Shown: positions 48,102-57,549 of the stretch, in pieces | How positions within the stretch are numbered: position 1 is the stretch's first letter | How the letters are laid out: every line of letters starts with the position of its first letter | Origin: Aureispira sp. CCB-E | Lineage (GTDB): Bacteria; Bacteroidota; Bacteroidia; Chitinophagales; Saprospiraceae | Direction: 5' to 3' | Length of the DNA: 64,000 bases | Assembly (NCBI RefSeq): GCF_031326345.1 | Contig: NZ_CP133671.1 | Coordinates: forward strand, 6,541,001 to 6,605,000 | The notes under the pieces: generated by a model | What the model saw: the letters and a program-made list of their open reading frames with translations, nothing else | What the model was told of the DNA's origin: nothing | The model's database searches: none | Made by a program: the position numbers and the translations under genes

Positions 48102-48300
48102 TAGTTCGTTGATTTTTTTACCAAAAAGATAAAAAAACACATTCATATTAGTTTACTTCGTGAGCGCTGCGCTTTTAGTTAGCTGCGCTGCTACTTCGTG
48201 GTACTGCGTGAGCGCTTTGCTTTTAGTTAGCTTTGTTACTCCCTACAGTCGTGAGCTCGCATAGCTCGGTTCACTGTTACTGCGTGGTTTCAACGAACTA
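48102..48300. repeat. MITE-like element, copy B
   Basis: 199 bp with the same 10-bp ends as copy A (TAGTTCGTTG / CAACGAACTA), in inverted orientation (GTGGTTTCAACG arm at the right). The interior holds an imperfect tandem duplication of a ~40-bp unit (CGTGAGCGCTGCGCTTTTAG then CGTGAGCGCTTTGCTTTTAG), absent from copy A. No coding capacity. Confidence 0.75.
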
Positions 48301-48645
48301 TTAATTTACTTATTTGATGAATATCTACAATCGTATAATTGTAACTCTTCTGCGTAAAAGAGCATCAAAAATAAGTATTTTGAGAATAAAAATCAAATGA
48401 ATAAAAGATTGGTTGAAAAAGAGATTTATTCCTTAGAGCACTGTTTTTTCTCAAAACTGTATCACACTAATAATCAACAGCATACCATCCAAGCCTTCTG
48501 AACCTTAAAATACTGACGATTAATTGCGTAACGCTCATGAAATGCAAGATAGTAGCTATTTAATACTAGATGCTTTTTATGTTTCTTGCTAAAAAAGTAA
48601 AAATTTAGCTGGCTATCATTATATTATACCAAATAAGTAAATACA
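48301..48645. other. Gap with possible decayed element
   Basis: No gene. Around 48530-48605 the sequence (GCGTAACGCTCATGAAATGC, then GATGCTTTTTATGTTTCTTGC) resembles the interior of copy C and may be a decayed relative. Confidence 0.35.
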
Positions 48646-49218
48646 ATGGAGCCATTAATCAAACATCTAAAAAATCAAGTCTCTATTCCTGACAATGAAT
48701 TGGAAGTGATTTTACAAAAATTTGAACAAAAACAGTTTAGAAAAAAAGAGCATTTGCTTCAGTATGGAAATTTAGCCCGATACGAATTTTTCGTAATTCA
48801 AGGTTGTGCACGAGTATACATTACCGATTACAATGGAGTAGAGCACAATTCATTTTTTCCAGTAGAAAATTGGTGGGCAGGGGATTTAAAGAGCTTTATC
48901 AACAACAGCCCTGCTACTTTTAGTATTCAAGCATTAGAAGACATGACTGTCTTGGCTATAACCAGTAAAAACTGGAAAATTTTAATAGAAGAAGTTCCTA
49001 GCTTTTTGAAGTACTCTCATGCTTTATTTTTAAACTCTGTTATTGGGCAGCAAGATAGAATTGTTCAAAGTTTGTCCTTTACCGCAAAAGAACGTTATGA
49101 TTTTTTTATCCACCAGTATCCTCACTTGGTTCAACGAATCACTCAAAAACACATTGCAAGCTATTTGGGCATCACACCTGAATTTTTGAGTATTTTAAGA
49201 AATAGACGTACCAAATGA
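48646..49218 (+). CDS. Crp/Fnr-family transcriptional regulator
   Basis: 190 aa. Cyclic-nucleotide-binding-like domain at 20-120 (RKKEHLLQYGNLARYEFFVIQGCARVY) and a C-terminal HTH (QRITQKHIASYLGITPEFLSILRNRR). No FeS cysteines of the FNR type. The following DoxX gene may be its target. Ligand unknown; many Bacteroidota members do not bind cAMP. Confidence 0.9.
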   Translation: MEPLIKHLKNQVSIPDNELEVILQKFEQKQFRKKEHLLQYGNLARYEFFVIQGCARVYITDYNGVEHNSFFPVENWWAGDLKSFINNSPATFSIQALEDMTVLAITSKNWKILIEEVPSFLKYSHALFLNSVIGQQDRIVQSLSFTAKERYDFFIHQYPHLVQRITQKHIASYLGITPEFLSILRNRRTK

Positions 49219-49430
49219 TTTCTTAATCTAGTTCAATTTTTTTCTTATTTATTTTTCAGACCTTTGTTTTCTGCTCATAGATTTTTGGCTATTAAAGATA
49301 TAGCATTTTCAAAGTTGTCTTTAATTATTAAAAAATCAAGCGATCATTCAAAAAATAATTTTCAAAAACAGAGAAGCTAGTTGATCAATTAAGGTCTATT
49401 AGTTCTACCTCTTATCAAAAAAAAAAGAAC

Positions 49431-49832
49431 ATGAAAAAGAACACAGATCTAGGATTATTAGTACTTAGAATTTCTATCGGAGTTTTAATGTTGTTGCATG
49501 GTATTGGAAAACTAGGAGGAGGTCTGGGCTTTATTGAAAGCGTTTTAGCAGACAAAGGAATTCCAACCTTTATTGCTTATGGAGTTATAGTCGGAGAAGT
49601 TCTTGCTCCTATCGCTATTTTAGCTGGCTTTAGAACTCGAATAGCAGCGGCTATTTATGCCTTCAATTGTTTGGTAGCAATCTTATTGGTACACATGGGA
49701 GATATTTTCACTTTAAACCAACATGGAGGTTGGGGCATTGAATTACTAGGACTCTATTTGTTTGGTGCAGTTGCTTTGTTTTTTACAGGAGCAGGAAAAT
49801 ATGCGATGTCCAAAAACAATACTTGGGATTAA
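49431..49832 (+). CDS. DoxX-family membrane protein
   Basis: 133 aa, four predicted transmembrane helices with the DoxX signatures LLVLRISIGVLMLLHGIGKL and EVLAPIAILAGFRTRIAA. Family members are linked to redox stress and thiosulfate metabolism in some species; role here is unknown. 212 nt downstream of the Crp-type gene. Confidence 0.88.
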   Translation: MKKNTDLGLLVLRISIGVLMLLHGIGKLGGGLGFIESVLADKGIPTFIAYGVIVGEVLAPIAILAGFRTRIAAAIYAFNCLVAILLVHMGDIFTLNQHGGWGIELLGLYLFGAVALFFTGAGKYAMSKNNTWD

Positions 49833-49878
49833 TCTGCTTGATTACAATACATAGCAACAAAGCTAACTATTGAATACA

Positions 49879-49932
49879 ATAAACAGCCTGCTATCTCACT
49901 TTATAGTTGCCTAGCTAGCAGACTGTTTATTC
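49879..49932. terminator. Bidirectional terminator
   Basis: Arms AATAAACAGCCTGCTA and TAGCAGACTGTTTATT pair with one mismatch; it sits between convergent DoxX and T9SS-protein genes. Confidence 0.7.
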
Positions 49933-49947
49933 TCTTACGAGTAATTA

Positions 49948-51114
49948 TTACTTATGTATTTCGAGGGTTGCTCGTTTAAGTATTTTACCGACTTGATTTT
50001 GCAAGACCAGAATATAATGGCCATTCTCAATAGTGCGTATATCTACTACATGATTCTCATTTTGAATGTTGGATGTTGACAAAACAACCCGTCCCAACAT
50101 ATCTACCAACAATAAGTTATAACCATCAGTAGGCAAATCAGCAGCATTCATTTTTATTTGCACCTGTTGTTGCGCAGGGTTTGGATAAATTTGCGCAGCA
50201 ATTTCATCTTCCACATAACGAACATCAATGGTGTTTGGTGGGTTATTGATGGTGGTATCCAAAAACTCGATATTAGTCACCATTGTTTCTGCACTATCCA
50301 AGGTTAGGCTTACCAAAGGTTGTTTTACGCCTTCGGACAAAAAATTGTATTGTACTGTTGTTCCTCTGGTAGGGAAAGGCAGTTGTATAAAATTGGCAAC
50401 ATTAACCCATTGGTTTCCTAAAAAAGGTACATTCACGCTTACTTCAAATTTCACCTCAAACTCTGTCACTACTTTTTGACGCAAAACGTCATAAGTACTG
50501 TCTGCCATAGCGCAAGTTCCCCATGCATCTACAACTCTATCTTCATCTCCATCAATTGCAATTCGAACAGAATCAGGACTCAAACCAAATGGCAATCCAC
50601 TTACTAAAGAATCAATTAATTGGCGCAAAAAAGGCACGCTATCAATATGTTCGCTAAATCGAAATGCATATACATCAGATGCCATGTCGTTATACGTTAA
50701 TGGAACTACCTGTGTAACATGCGTATTGGCAAAAGCATTGACAAAAGAAATTCCTAATATCTCAAAACCTCCTCCTATACGTTCCATTTGAGTAGCGGTC
50801 ACATCGGTATAGGCTACCCCTACTTGCCCTAGAAGTGGCTGTAAAATATCTGCATCTGAAAATTGCGTATAAAAACCGCCTGTTGAGGCAGCCTGTATCG
50901 TATCATAATTGGTATTTATGGCCACCAGTTGCGAAAAATCCCAAGCGGTTGCAGTGGCACTAGGGGGGGTAATCGTTAGGGAAGAATCTACAGCAGTAGA
51001 AATCGAAAGAATATCGCCAGCTTGCGGAAAACTAATCGACGTGTACGTAATTTGTCCAAAACTCGATCCAATTATTAAGCAAGAGATCAAACTCAGTAGT
51101 AGGTATTTTTTCAT
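49948..51114 (-). CDS. Secreted protein with T9SS type A sorting domain
   Basis: 388 aa. Signal peptide 1-20 (LLSLISCLIIGSSFGQ). Beta-rich body of unknown function. The last ~80 residues form a type A sorting domain: IYPNPAQQQVQIKMN, LLVDMLGRVV and GHYILVLQN, the pattern recognised by the type IX secretion machinery for surface attachment or release. Monocistronic. Confidence 0.88.
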   Translation of the reverse strand: MKKYLLLSLISCLIIGSSFGQITYTSISFPQAGDILSISTAVDSSLTITPPSATATAWDFSQLVAINTNYDTIQAASTGGFYTQFSDADILQPLLGQVGVAYTDVTATQMERIGGGFEILGISFVNAFANTHVTQVVPLTYNDMASDVYAFRFSEHIDSVPFLRQLIDSLVSGLPFGLSPDSVRIAIDGDEDRVVDAWGTCAMADSTYDVLRQKVVTEFEVKFEVSVNVPFLGNQWVNVANFIQLPFPTRGTTVQYNFLSEGVKQPLVSLTLDSAETMVTNIEFLDTTINNPPNTIDVRYVEDEIAAQIYPNPAQQQVQIKMNAADLPTDGYNLLLVDMLGRVVLSTSNIQNENHVVDIRTIENGHYILVLQNQVGKILKRATLEIHK

Positions 51115-51242
51115 GTTTGTTTTGTATATTTATATGATAAGAAAGGGGCGGTTCTTCTATCAAAAATACACATTATTGTGAATATAGCACAACAAAATTA
51201 GATAATTGATTGACATTAAAAATCCTATGCTGGTATGCTAAC

Positions 51243-52280
51243 TTATTTTAGACTATAAATGCCTTTTGCCGTAATTTCTATATTAGGCAATGCTTGATTT
51301 TTTTCAAAATAGGTATATATAGGTGCCATACTTGCCCATAAATCTCTAAATTCTTTGTTATCGGCAAAACGGTTGTTCAATGCTTCCATATTTTCCCATG
51401 TTAGACGAGTAGGAAAAATATGGATTGGAATTTCTTGTTGACCTTTATCTTTTGCTTCTGTTGCTAAAATATATACGTTAGGAATTCTTAAGTCTGTAAT
51501 CGCCAAACAACCGATAGAAGCGTCCGTTCCATGAATACAAATTGCCCCTCCCAAATCCGCCTCTTTTGCATTTCTAATCTTATCTGCAGCATTGGGATAG
51601 TTTAATCGCAATGAAATCTTAAAAGTACTCTCTGGATTAAAATAATCAATATAATATATCCCTTCTGGAACTTGGTGGTCTCCTTGACGGCGCTTAGGTC
51701 CCAAACGACTCGTGCCTTGATAAAAAGGATAACTTGTAATTAATGTATAATGTTTTTTAGTTTTAGGTTTTGCCCACAACTCCAGCCTTCCTTCCTCTTT
51801 AAAGGCACGTAAATATAGATCTATATCAAAAGAATAAATTCCTTGGGTAGCCAACAACTGCTTCACTTGTTTAAAATTGCTCTGATAAATCGATTGCACA
51901 TTGTCAAAAGAGAGTTGTTGTTGTTTGAAATGTCCTGATTTCAAATCCTCCCAATGTTCTAGTGAAACAGTATCCAAAGCAGCTATATCTAACCAATAAG
52001 CCGTTTCTAGTGATTCTTTTTCTGCTGCTATTTTCTTAATTTTAGCATCTGATAATAACAATAAACTATCCATTAGTTTTAATTCTGCAACAACACTATC
52101 TGGTAAGTCTCCATAAATTGATGCATCAGACATTATTGCATCTTCCTGCAAGGGTAAAACATTCGTATCAACAAAGGCATTTTCAGACTTCCTTGCGAGT
52201 ATCCTTTCTTCAGCAGGTGCTTGGCAACCAAGCACCCACCATAAACCTAAGTATAAACTTATAATTCGATAAATTGCCAT
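51243..52280 (-). CDS. L,D-transpeptidase (YkuD) lipoprotein
   Basis: 345 aa. N-terminal lipoprotein signal (LYLGLWWVLGC, Cys19). The YkuD domain spans about 165-280: ICIHGTDASIGCLAI with His250 and nucleophile Cys258, arranged as HxTxxxxxxGC. Such enzymes form 3-3 cross-links or anchor proteins to peptidoglycan in the periplasm; Bacteroidota members of this kind may also act as murein endopeptidases. The N-terminal third is helical and unknown. Confidence 0.85.
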   Translation of the reverse strand: MAIYRIISLYLGLWWVLGCQAPAEERILARKSENAFVDTNVLPLQEDAIMSDASIYGDLPDSVVAELKLMDSLLLLSDAKIKKIAAEKESLETAYWLDIAALDTVSLEHWEDLKSGHFKQQQLSFDNVQSIYQSNFKQVKQLLATQGIYSFDIDLYLRAFKEEGRLELWAKPKTKKHYTLITSYPFYQGTSRLGPKRRQGDHQVPEGIYYIDYFNPESTFKISLRLNYPNAADKIRNAKEADLGGAICIHGTDASIGCLAITDLRIPNVYILATEAKDKGQQEIPIHIFPTRLTWENMEALNNRFADNKEFRDLWASMAPIYTYFEKNQALPNIEITAKGIYSLK

Positions 52281-52701
52281 AGTATTCTCATTTCATTTCC
52301 CTCATAATTCATTATTAATCAAAAGATACACTTGTGCGAAGTTCACTTTTTGAAATATTGTTTTTAAAGAGAAAATCTAGTAGCAATTCTTTAGTATTAT
52401 TCTACCACACCTTATACAAAATATTGTAATTAAAAATTTTTTAGCTAATTCAACTAAAGGCTTTTCTACCCATAATGCAGGTTGCTTTTGGGGTTCAGCT
52501 ATTAATTTTTAATAACAAAGGTAATTTAGCCAACTTCTAGGGAAAAGAAGCCTAACTCTAAGCAAGCATAATGTCTCACCTTTGTATTAAGTAATTCAAA
52601 TACACATTATTAAATCATGAAGTTGCTGGTCTTAACACCTGTTATTGAATTCAAATTCAGAAGATACAATACCTAACAACTTCAGTTAAATTCTTATTAC
52701 A
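52281..52701. other. Divergent intergenic region
   Basis: AT-rich; no gene or repeat seen. It must carry promoters for the transpeptidase (minus) and cupredoxin (plus) genes; TCACCTTTG at about 52576 could be part of a -7 box but has no good TTTG partner. Confidence 0.4.
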
Positions 52702-53076
52702 ATGAAAAATAAATTATTTGCAATCGTTATTTTGGTTATGGGCTTTGTTAGTTTGGGTTTTGCACAAGACGCAATGCAAACTCCAGTGATAAAATTAGAG
52801 CAAACACCTGGTAAGTTTACGGTTCAAAGTTTAACTTTAGAAGCAGGAACATATCAATTCGAAATTGCAAATGTTGGGGTAGATCACGAAATAGGCTTTG
52901 TCATAGCTCCCAAAGGTAAACCAGAACAAAAACATCATATAAAAGAAGGATATGTGCAAAAAACGATCAAAGATGGCGAATCCTCATTGACACAAAAAGT
53001 TACTTTAAAAAAAGGGGAGTACATCTATTTTTGCCCATTGAATCCAACAGAACAATATAGTTTAACCGTCAAATAA
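52702..53076 (+). CDS. Exported cupredoxin-like protein
   Basis: 124 aa. Signal peptide 1-21 (IVILVMGFVSLGFAQ). Greek-key type beta domain with YQFEIANVGVDHEIGFVI and YIYFCPLNPTEQY. A His (GVDHEIG) and a Cys (FCPLNP) sit where blue-copper ligands occur; the second His and Met are not obvious, so copper binding is unsure. Monocistronic. Confidence 0.7.
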   Translation: MKNKLFAIVILVMGFVSLGFAQDAMQTPVIKLEQTPGKFTVQSLTLEAGTYQFEIANVGVDHEIGFVIAPKGKPEQKHHIKEGYVQKTIKDGESSLTQKVTLKKGEYIYFCPLNPTEQYSLTVK

Positions 53077-53261
53077 CAAGAGGATTATAGAATGTTGGTT
53101 AATTAGAGTTTGCCACAGTTGACGAGATAGTGTTAGCTGTGGTATTTGCTATTCAAACGCTAGCTTTTATTTAAAAGCTCTTTCCTCCAAGTCCTCTATT
53201 TGGGTTTTAAACGATATTTTTGAGTTAATTCTCAAAAAAAACACTAATTACTTACATTTTT

Positions 53262-53292
53262 TTTGATTCTTTCCCAAAGAAGACTATCTTTG
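53262..53292 (+). promoter_or_regulatory. Promoter of rplU-rpmA
   Basis: TTTG at 53262-53265, 19 nt, TATCTTTG at 53285-53292: an exact match to the Bacteroidota -33/-7 consensus TTTG/TAnnTTTG, about 40 nt before rplU. Confidence 0.8.
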
Positions 53293-53333
53293 TGACCTAT
53301 TTGTGATTTGTAGATAACAATTTAATTAAAAAA

Positions 53334-53639
53334 ATGTACGCAATAGTAGAAATCAAAGGACAACAGTTCAAAGTGAGCGAAGGACAAGAGATCTTCGTAA
53401 ATCGCTTAGAAGCTGCTGAGGGTGATAAAGTTACTTTCGACAAAGTACTCCTCGTAGCGAAGGAAGGAAACTTCCAAGTAGGAACTCCTAGTGTGGCAGC
53501 AACAGTAAACACTACTGTTCTTGAGCAAGTAAAAGGTGATAAAGTCATCGTGTTCAAGAAAAAACGCCGCAAAGGATACCGTCGCAAAAACGGACACCGT
53601 CAGCAATTCACAAAAATCAAAATTGATAGCATTGCATAA
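53334..53639 (+). CDS. rplU: 50S ribosomal protein L21
   Basis: 101 aa, standard length. [18 protein letters not shown] at the start and the basic [19 protein letters not shown] near the end are L21 hallmarks. It binds 23S rRNA in the large subunit. Followed 53 nt later by rpmA, the usual pair. Confidence 0.97.
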   Translation: MYAIVEIKGQQFKVSEGQEIFVNRLEAAEGDKVTFDKVLLVAKEGNFQVGTPSVAATVNTTVLEQVKGDKVIVFKKKRRKGYRRKNGHRQQFTKIKIDSIA

Positions 53640-53692
53640 TGCTGGATCTTATTATTTAACCTTAAGTCAATAACTTATAAAAAGTATAAATC

Positions 53693-53941
53693 ATGGCTCA
53701 TAAGAAAGGGGTAGGTAGTACGGATAACGGACGTGATAGTAAAAGTAAACGTCTTGGTGTCAAATTGTTTGGCGGCCAGTCGGCTATTGCAGGAAATATC
53801 ATCGTACGTCAACGAGGTACTAGCTTCCACCCAGGTAATGGTGTAGGAATAGGTAAAGACCACACTATCTTTGCTTTAAAAGATGGTATCGTTGAATTCA
53901 AAAAAGGATACAAGAATCGTACCTTCATTCATGTAGTATAA
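53693..53941 (+). CDS. rpmA: 50S ribosomal protein L27
   Basis: 82 aa. [20 protein letters not shown] followed by [10 protein letters not shown] is the L27 N terminus, which reaches the peptidyl-transferase centre. The start at 53693 has no extra cleavable N-terminal extension. Ends before a strong terminator. Confidence 0.97.
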   Translation: MAHKKGVGSTDNGRDSKSKRLGVKLFGGQSAIAGNIIVRQRGTSFHPGNGVGIGKDHTIFALKDGIVEFKKGYKNRTFIHVV

Positions 53942-53957
53942 TTACACTACCAATGAT

Positions 53958-53997
53958 AAAAAGCCATTCCGAACCTGATTCGGGATGGCTTTTTTTA
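53958..53997 (+). terminator. Terminator of rplU-rpmA
   Basis: Stem AAAAAGCCATTCCGAA / TTCGGGATGGCTTTTT with a 5-nt loop and T run. Confidence 0.88.
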
Positions 53998-54150
53998 GGT
54001 TCAAAGTATATTAAAAAAATCATTTTTTTGGTGCATTTACTGACTAAGTAAGTGGTCAGAAAAAATAAGAACAAAAAATGGGATTATTTTTTTTTGAACG
54101 ATTACTTACCTTATAATAATAAGGTACCAAGAAAAATTAAAACATTTATA

Positions 54151-55455
54151 ATGGGCAATTTAGTAGCTATTGTTGGTCGCCCCAATGTTGGTAAATCGAC
54201 CTTCTTTAATAGAATGCTAGGGATGCGCAAAGCTATTGTAGACGATGTTAGTGGCGTCACTAGAGATCGTCAATATGGTTCTTCAGAGTGGAATGGTCAA
54301 CAGTTTATGTTGGTAGATACAGGAGGTTTTATTGGAGACTCAGAAGATGACTTTGCAGCAGCTATTCGCACTCAAGTTCATACTGCAATTCAAGAAGCGC
54401 AAGTCATTCTTTTTGTTGTAGATGTCAACACAGGTGTCACCGATTTGGATGAGCATCTTGCAGAAATCTTGCATCGTACCAAAAAACAAGTATTATTGGT
54501 TGTCAACAAAGTAGACAACAGTGCCCGCCATTTGGATGCGCATGAATTTTGGTCTTTAGGTTTTGACAAAATGTTTCCTATTTCTTCTAATTCAGGAAGT
54601 GGTACGGGAGATTTGTTGGATGAAGTCATACGACTTCTTCCTGAAGAAGAATTGGTCGAAGACGAGCTTCCTAAGTTTGTTATTGTTGGTAGACCCAATG
54701 CAGGAAAATCATCGTTCACCAACGCTTTGTTAGAAGAAGATCGTAGTATCGTTACCGAGATTGCTGGGACAACTAGAGATAGTGTTCATGCTAAATACAG
54801 CAAATTCGACAAAGAATTCTTGTTAATTGATACAGCAGGGCTTCGCAAAAAGAAAAATGTTTCTGAAGACTTGGAGTTTTACTCAGTAATGCGTGCTGTA
54901 CGCTCTTTGGAAAATGCAGATGTCTGCATTTTGATGCTGGACGCAACCAAAGGGATTGAGGGACAGGACTTGAATATATTCCGTTTGGCTATTAAGAACA
55001 ACAAAGGGATTGTTATTTTGGTCAATAAGTGGGATTTGGTAGAAAATAAAGAAACCAATACGGCAAAAGATTTTGAAGATAAAATTAGAGAACGTATTGC
55101 GCCATTCAATGACGTACCAATTGTATTCATTTCTGTATTAGAAAAGCAACGTATTTACAAAGCAATCGATGTTGCCTTAGAAGTATATCAAAATAGAGCG
55201 ACTCGTATCAGCACTTCTAAACTAAATGAGTTCGTGCAAGAAATTGTTGCTGCACATCCACCACCACCGCATCGGGGTCATTTTATTAGCATCAAATATG
55301 CAACACAGATACATACTCCTTATCCTGCGTTTGCCATGTTTTGTAATTACCCAAAACACATTAAGGAGTCTTATAAAAACTATTTAGAAAATAGATTTAG
55401 GGAACAATTTAACTTCACAGGTTCACCCGTTGTCTTTTTCTTCCGACAAAAATAG
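54151..55455 (+). CDS. der: Ribosome-associated GTPase Der (EngA)
   Basis: 434 aa from ATG 54151, the canonical length; in-frame codons upstream look non-coding. Two tandem GTPase domains: GRPNVGKSTF and DTGGF in the first, GRPNAGKSSF and DTAGLRKK in the second, with NKVD and NKWD specificity motifs. A KH-like C-terminal domain follows (about 350-434). It acts in 50S subunit assembly, in keeping with the adjacent ribosomal-protein genes. Confidence 0.97.
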   Translation: MGNLVAIVGRPNVGKSTFFNRMLGMRKAIVDDVSGVTRDRQYGSSEWNGQQFMLVDTGGFIGDSEDDFAAAIRTQVHTAIQEAQVILFVVDVNTGVTDLDEHLAEILHRTKKQVLLVVNKVDNSARHLDAHEFWSLGFDKMFPISSNSGSGTGDLLDEVIRLLPEEELVEDELPKFVIVGRPNAGKSSFTNALLEEDRSIVTEIAGTTRDSVHAKYSKFDKEFLLIDTAGLRKKKNVSEDLEFYSVMRAVRSLENADVCILMLDATKGIEGQDLNIFRLAIKNNKGIVILVNKWDLVENKETNTAKDFEDKIRERIAPFNDVPIVFISVLEKQRIYKAIDVALEVYQNRATRISTSKLNEFVQEIVAAHPPPPHRGHFISIKYATQIHTPYPAFAMFCNYPKHIKESYKNYLENRFREQFNFTGSPVVFFFRQK

Positions 55456-55476
55456 AAATCTTCTATACGATTTATT

Positions 55477-55510
55477 ATGCCATTAGAAATATCTTCTAAT
55501 GGCATTTTTT
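55477..55510 (+). terminator. Terminator after der
   Basis: Perfect 12-bp stem ATGCCATTAGAA / TTCTAATGGCAT with a 5-nt loop and T run. Confidence 0.85.
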
Positions 55511-55604
55511 AACTTCAATACTCCCCTATCCCAAAAGTTTTGTATAGATTTACTAGTTGTTTACCCTGAGCAAACCTTATCCAAAAACTATAAAATATAA
55601 TCAA

Positions 55605-56525
55605 ATGTTAGTTACGATAATTATCTTAATCTTTACACTTTTGGTTGTTCCTTATGTAGCCTTCAACTATGGGACTCCGCTAACCGAACTGCAAGAAATG
55701 ATTCTTTGGGATAGTTCTTATATTTTAATTGGTGCTACCGCCTATTGTTTTATTGTCGGAGAATTAGCACGCAATAATAGCCAAGTCGATAAATTATGGA
55801 GCATCATACCAATTGTCTATGCTTGGTATATTACTTATGCAGGAGGTTGGGACAGCCGTATGGTTCTGATGTCCGTTTTAGTAACTATTTGGGGCATCCG
55901 TTTATCTTTAAATTTTGCCCGTAGAGGTGGATATTCCATCAAGTTTTGGGAAGGAGAAGAAGACTATCGTTGGGAAGTCCTGCGCCAACGACCAGGCTTT
56001 AATAATAAGGCAATTTGGTTTCTCTTCAATCTTTTCTTTATTTGTGCCTACCAAATGACCCTGATTTACTTATTTACGTTACCTATTTTAACTGGTTTGA
56101 GCGAAGCGGCTCCTACTGGTCTTATTTGGACTGATTATTTGTTGGCAGCCTTATTTATCTTCTTTGTTATTATAGAAACTATTGCCGATCAACAACAATG
56201 GGTTTTTCAGACCGAAAAATACCGTCGTATCAATGCCAATGAAGAACTTGGAGAATATGCACACGGTTTTATTAGAACGGGACTTTGGGGCATTATGAGG
56301 CATCCTAACTATATGGCAGAACAAGCCATTTGGATTGTATTCTATTGCTTCAGTATTGTCGCAACAGGTGAAATTTTAAACTGGAGTATTGCAGGGGCTT
56401 TATTACTCGTTATTTTATTCAAAAGCAGCTCTGACTTTTCAGAAAGTATTACTACCAAAAAATATCCTGAATATAAGGAGTATCAAAAAACAGTTCCTCG
56501 TTTTTTGCCCTTTACCAAATGGTAA
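55605..56525 (+). CDS. DUF1295 / isoprenylcysteine-methyltransferase-like membrane protein
   Basis: 306 aa from ATG 55605 (the upstream in-frame TTG is less likely). Several transmembrane helices. C-terminal region with HGFIRTGLWGIMRHPNYMAEQ and KKYPEYKEYQKTVPRF is typical of DUF1295 proteins, related to the ICMT/steroid-reductase fold. Activity unknown. Confidence 0.85.
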   Translation: MLVTIIILIFTLLVVPYVAFNYGTPLTELQEMILWDSSYILIGATAYCFIVGELARNNSQVDKLWSIIPIVYAWYITYAGGWDSRMVLMSVLVTIWGIRLSLNFARRGGYSIKFWEGEEDYRWEVLRQRPGFNNKAIWFLFNLFFICAYQMTLIYLFTLPILTGLSEAAPTGLIWTDYLLAALFIFFVIIETIADQQQWVFQTEKYRRINANEELGEYAHGFIRTGLWGIMRHPNYMAEQAIWIVFYCFSIVATGEILNWSIAGALLLVILFKSSSDFSESITTKKYPEYKEYQKTVPRFLPFTKW

Positions 56526-56597
56526 TATTTGCTAACAATCGAAGGATTTTATTTCTGAAATCACCTTGTTTTGATTACTATCAATAGCTCCTCACAA

Positions 56598-56634
56598 CAT
56601 CGCCCAAGACGGAAAGAACCATCTTGGGCGATAT
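56598..56634 (+). terminator. Hairpin terminator
   Basis: Perfect 11-bp stem ATCGCCCAAGA / TCTTGGGCGAT followed by a T-rich stretch, after the DUF1295 gene. Confidence 0.75.
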
Positions 56635-56746
56635 CGTTTTATAGACATTATCTACATTAATTGAGATTAAAGAGTACTTTAAGTACTTGTATCAACTTCG
56701 TCCCAATCTTCTATTTCTAAACAACAGTCTCCTAGGCTCGACCACC

Positions 56747-57544
56747 TTATTCTGTATCAATCTGCATCATTGCATCCTCTACCTCATGCACCAATTCATC
56801 AAATCGAGGCAAACGCTTTGTTGCCCTTGTTCTTTGGAATGGTAAATCTACATGAATTTTTTTAACGAAATTTGATGGCGCATGCTTCATAATAAAAATA
56901 TCATCCCCCAAGTATACTGCCTCCTGAATATCATGTGTTACAAAAAGAATGGTTGGATTAAACTTTTCCCAAATTCCAATCAGTAAATCTTGCATTTGCA
57001 ATCTAGTTTTGATATCCAATGCGCCAAACGGCTCATCCATTAACAAAATTTCAGGATTAGACATTAGACTTCTAGCAATCGCAATTCTCTGCAATTGCCC
57101 TCCCGACAGATTGGGATATTGTGCATATTTATCATGATGCCCCTCCAAACCAACCAGTTGAATCATTTCCATTGCCTTTTCATCTCGTTCCTTTTTTGGA
57201 ACACCTTGAAATCGTAAACCAAGGCTAACATTATCCAAAACCGTCATCCAAGGCAAAGAGGAGTATTGCTGAAAAACCATACTTACTCTATTATTAGCGC
57301 TGACAGGTTCTCCCTTTACCAACACCGTTCCCTTAGTTGGTTGTTGCAAACCTGCAATGTATCTCAGTATGGTAGACTTTCCACATCCAGACATGCCCAA
57401 AATACAAGCAAATTGTCCTTGCATGGGCTTGTTTTCTATTAATAAATCTAAATTCTCAATAATCTTTGTATCGCCATAGGACTGATCAACCCCTCTTAAT
57501 TCTATCAAATTTTCAGCTGAAGTATTTTCAAACTTTAATCCCAT
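56747..57544 (-). CDS. NitT/TauT-type ABC transporter ATPase
   Basis: 265 aa. Walker A GMSGCGKST, signature NLSGGQLQR, Walker B ILLMDEPFGALD and switch VTHDIQEA; the FGALD and HDIQEA forms are typical of nitrate/taurine/sulfonate importers. It lies 5 nt after the permease gene and forms the importer with the two upstream genes. Confidence 0.93.
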   Translation of the reverse strand: MGLKFENTSAENLIELRGVDQSYGDTKIIENLDLLIENKPMQGQFACILGMSGCGKSTILRYIAGLQQPTKGTVLVKGEPVSANNRVSMVFQQYSSLPWMTVLDNVSLGLRFQGVPKKERDEKAMEMIQLVGLEGHHDKYAQYPNLSGGQLQRIAIARSLMSNPEILLMDEPFGALDIKTRLQMQDLLIGIWEKFNPTILFVTHDIQEAVYLGDDIFIMKHAPSNFVKKIHVDLPFQRTRATKRLPRFDELVHEVEDAMMQIDTE

Positions 57545-57549
57545 AATAT

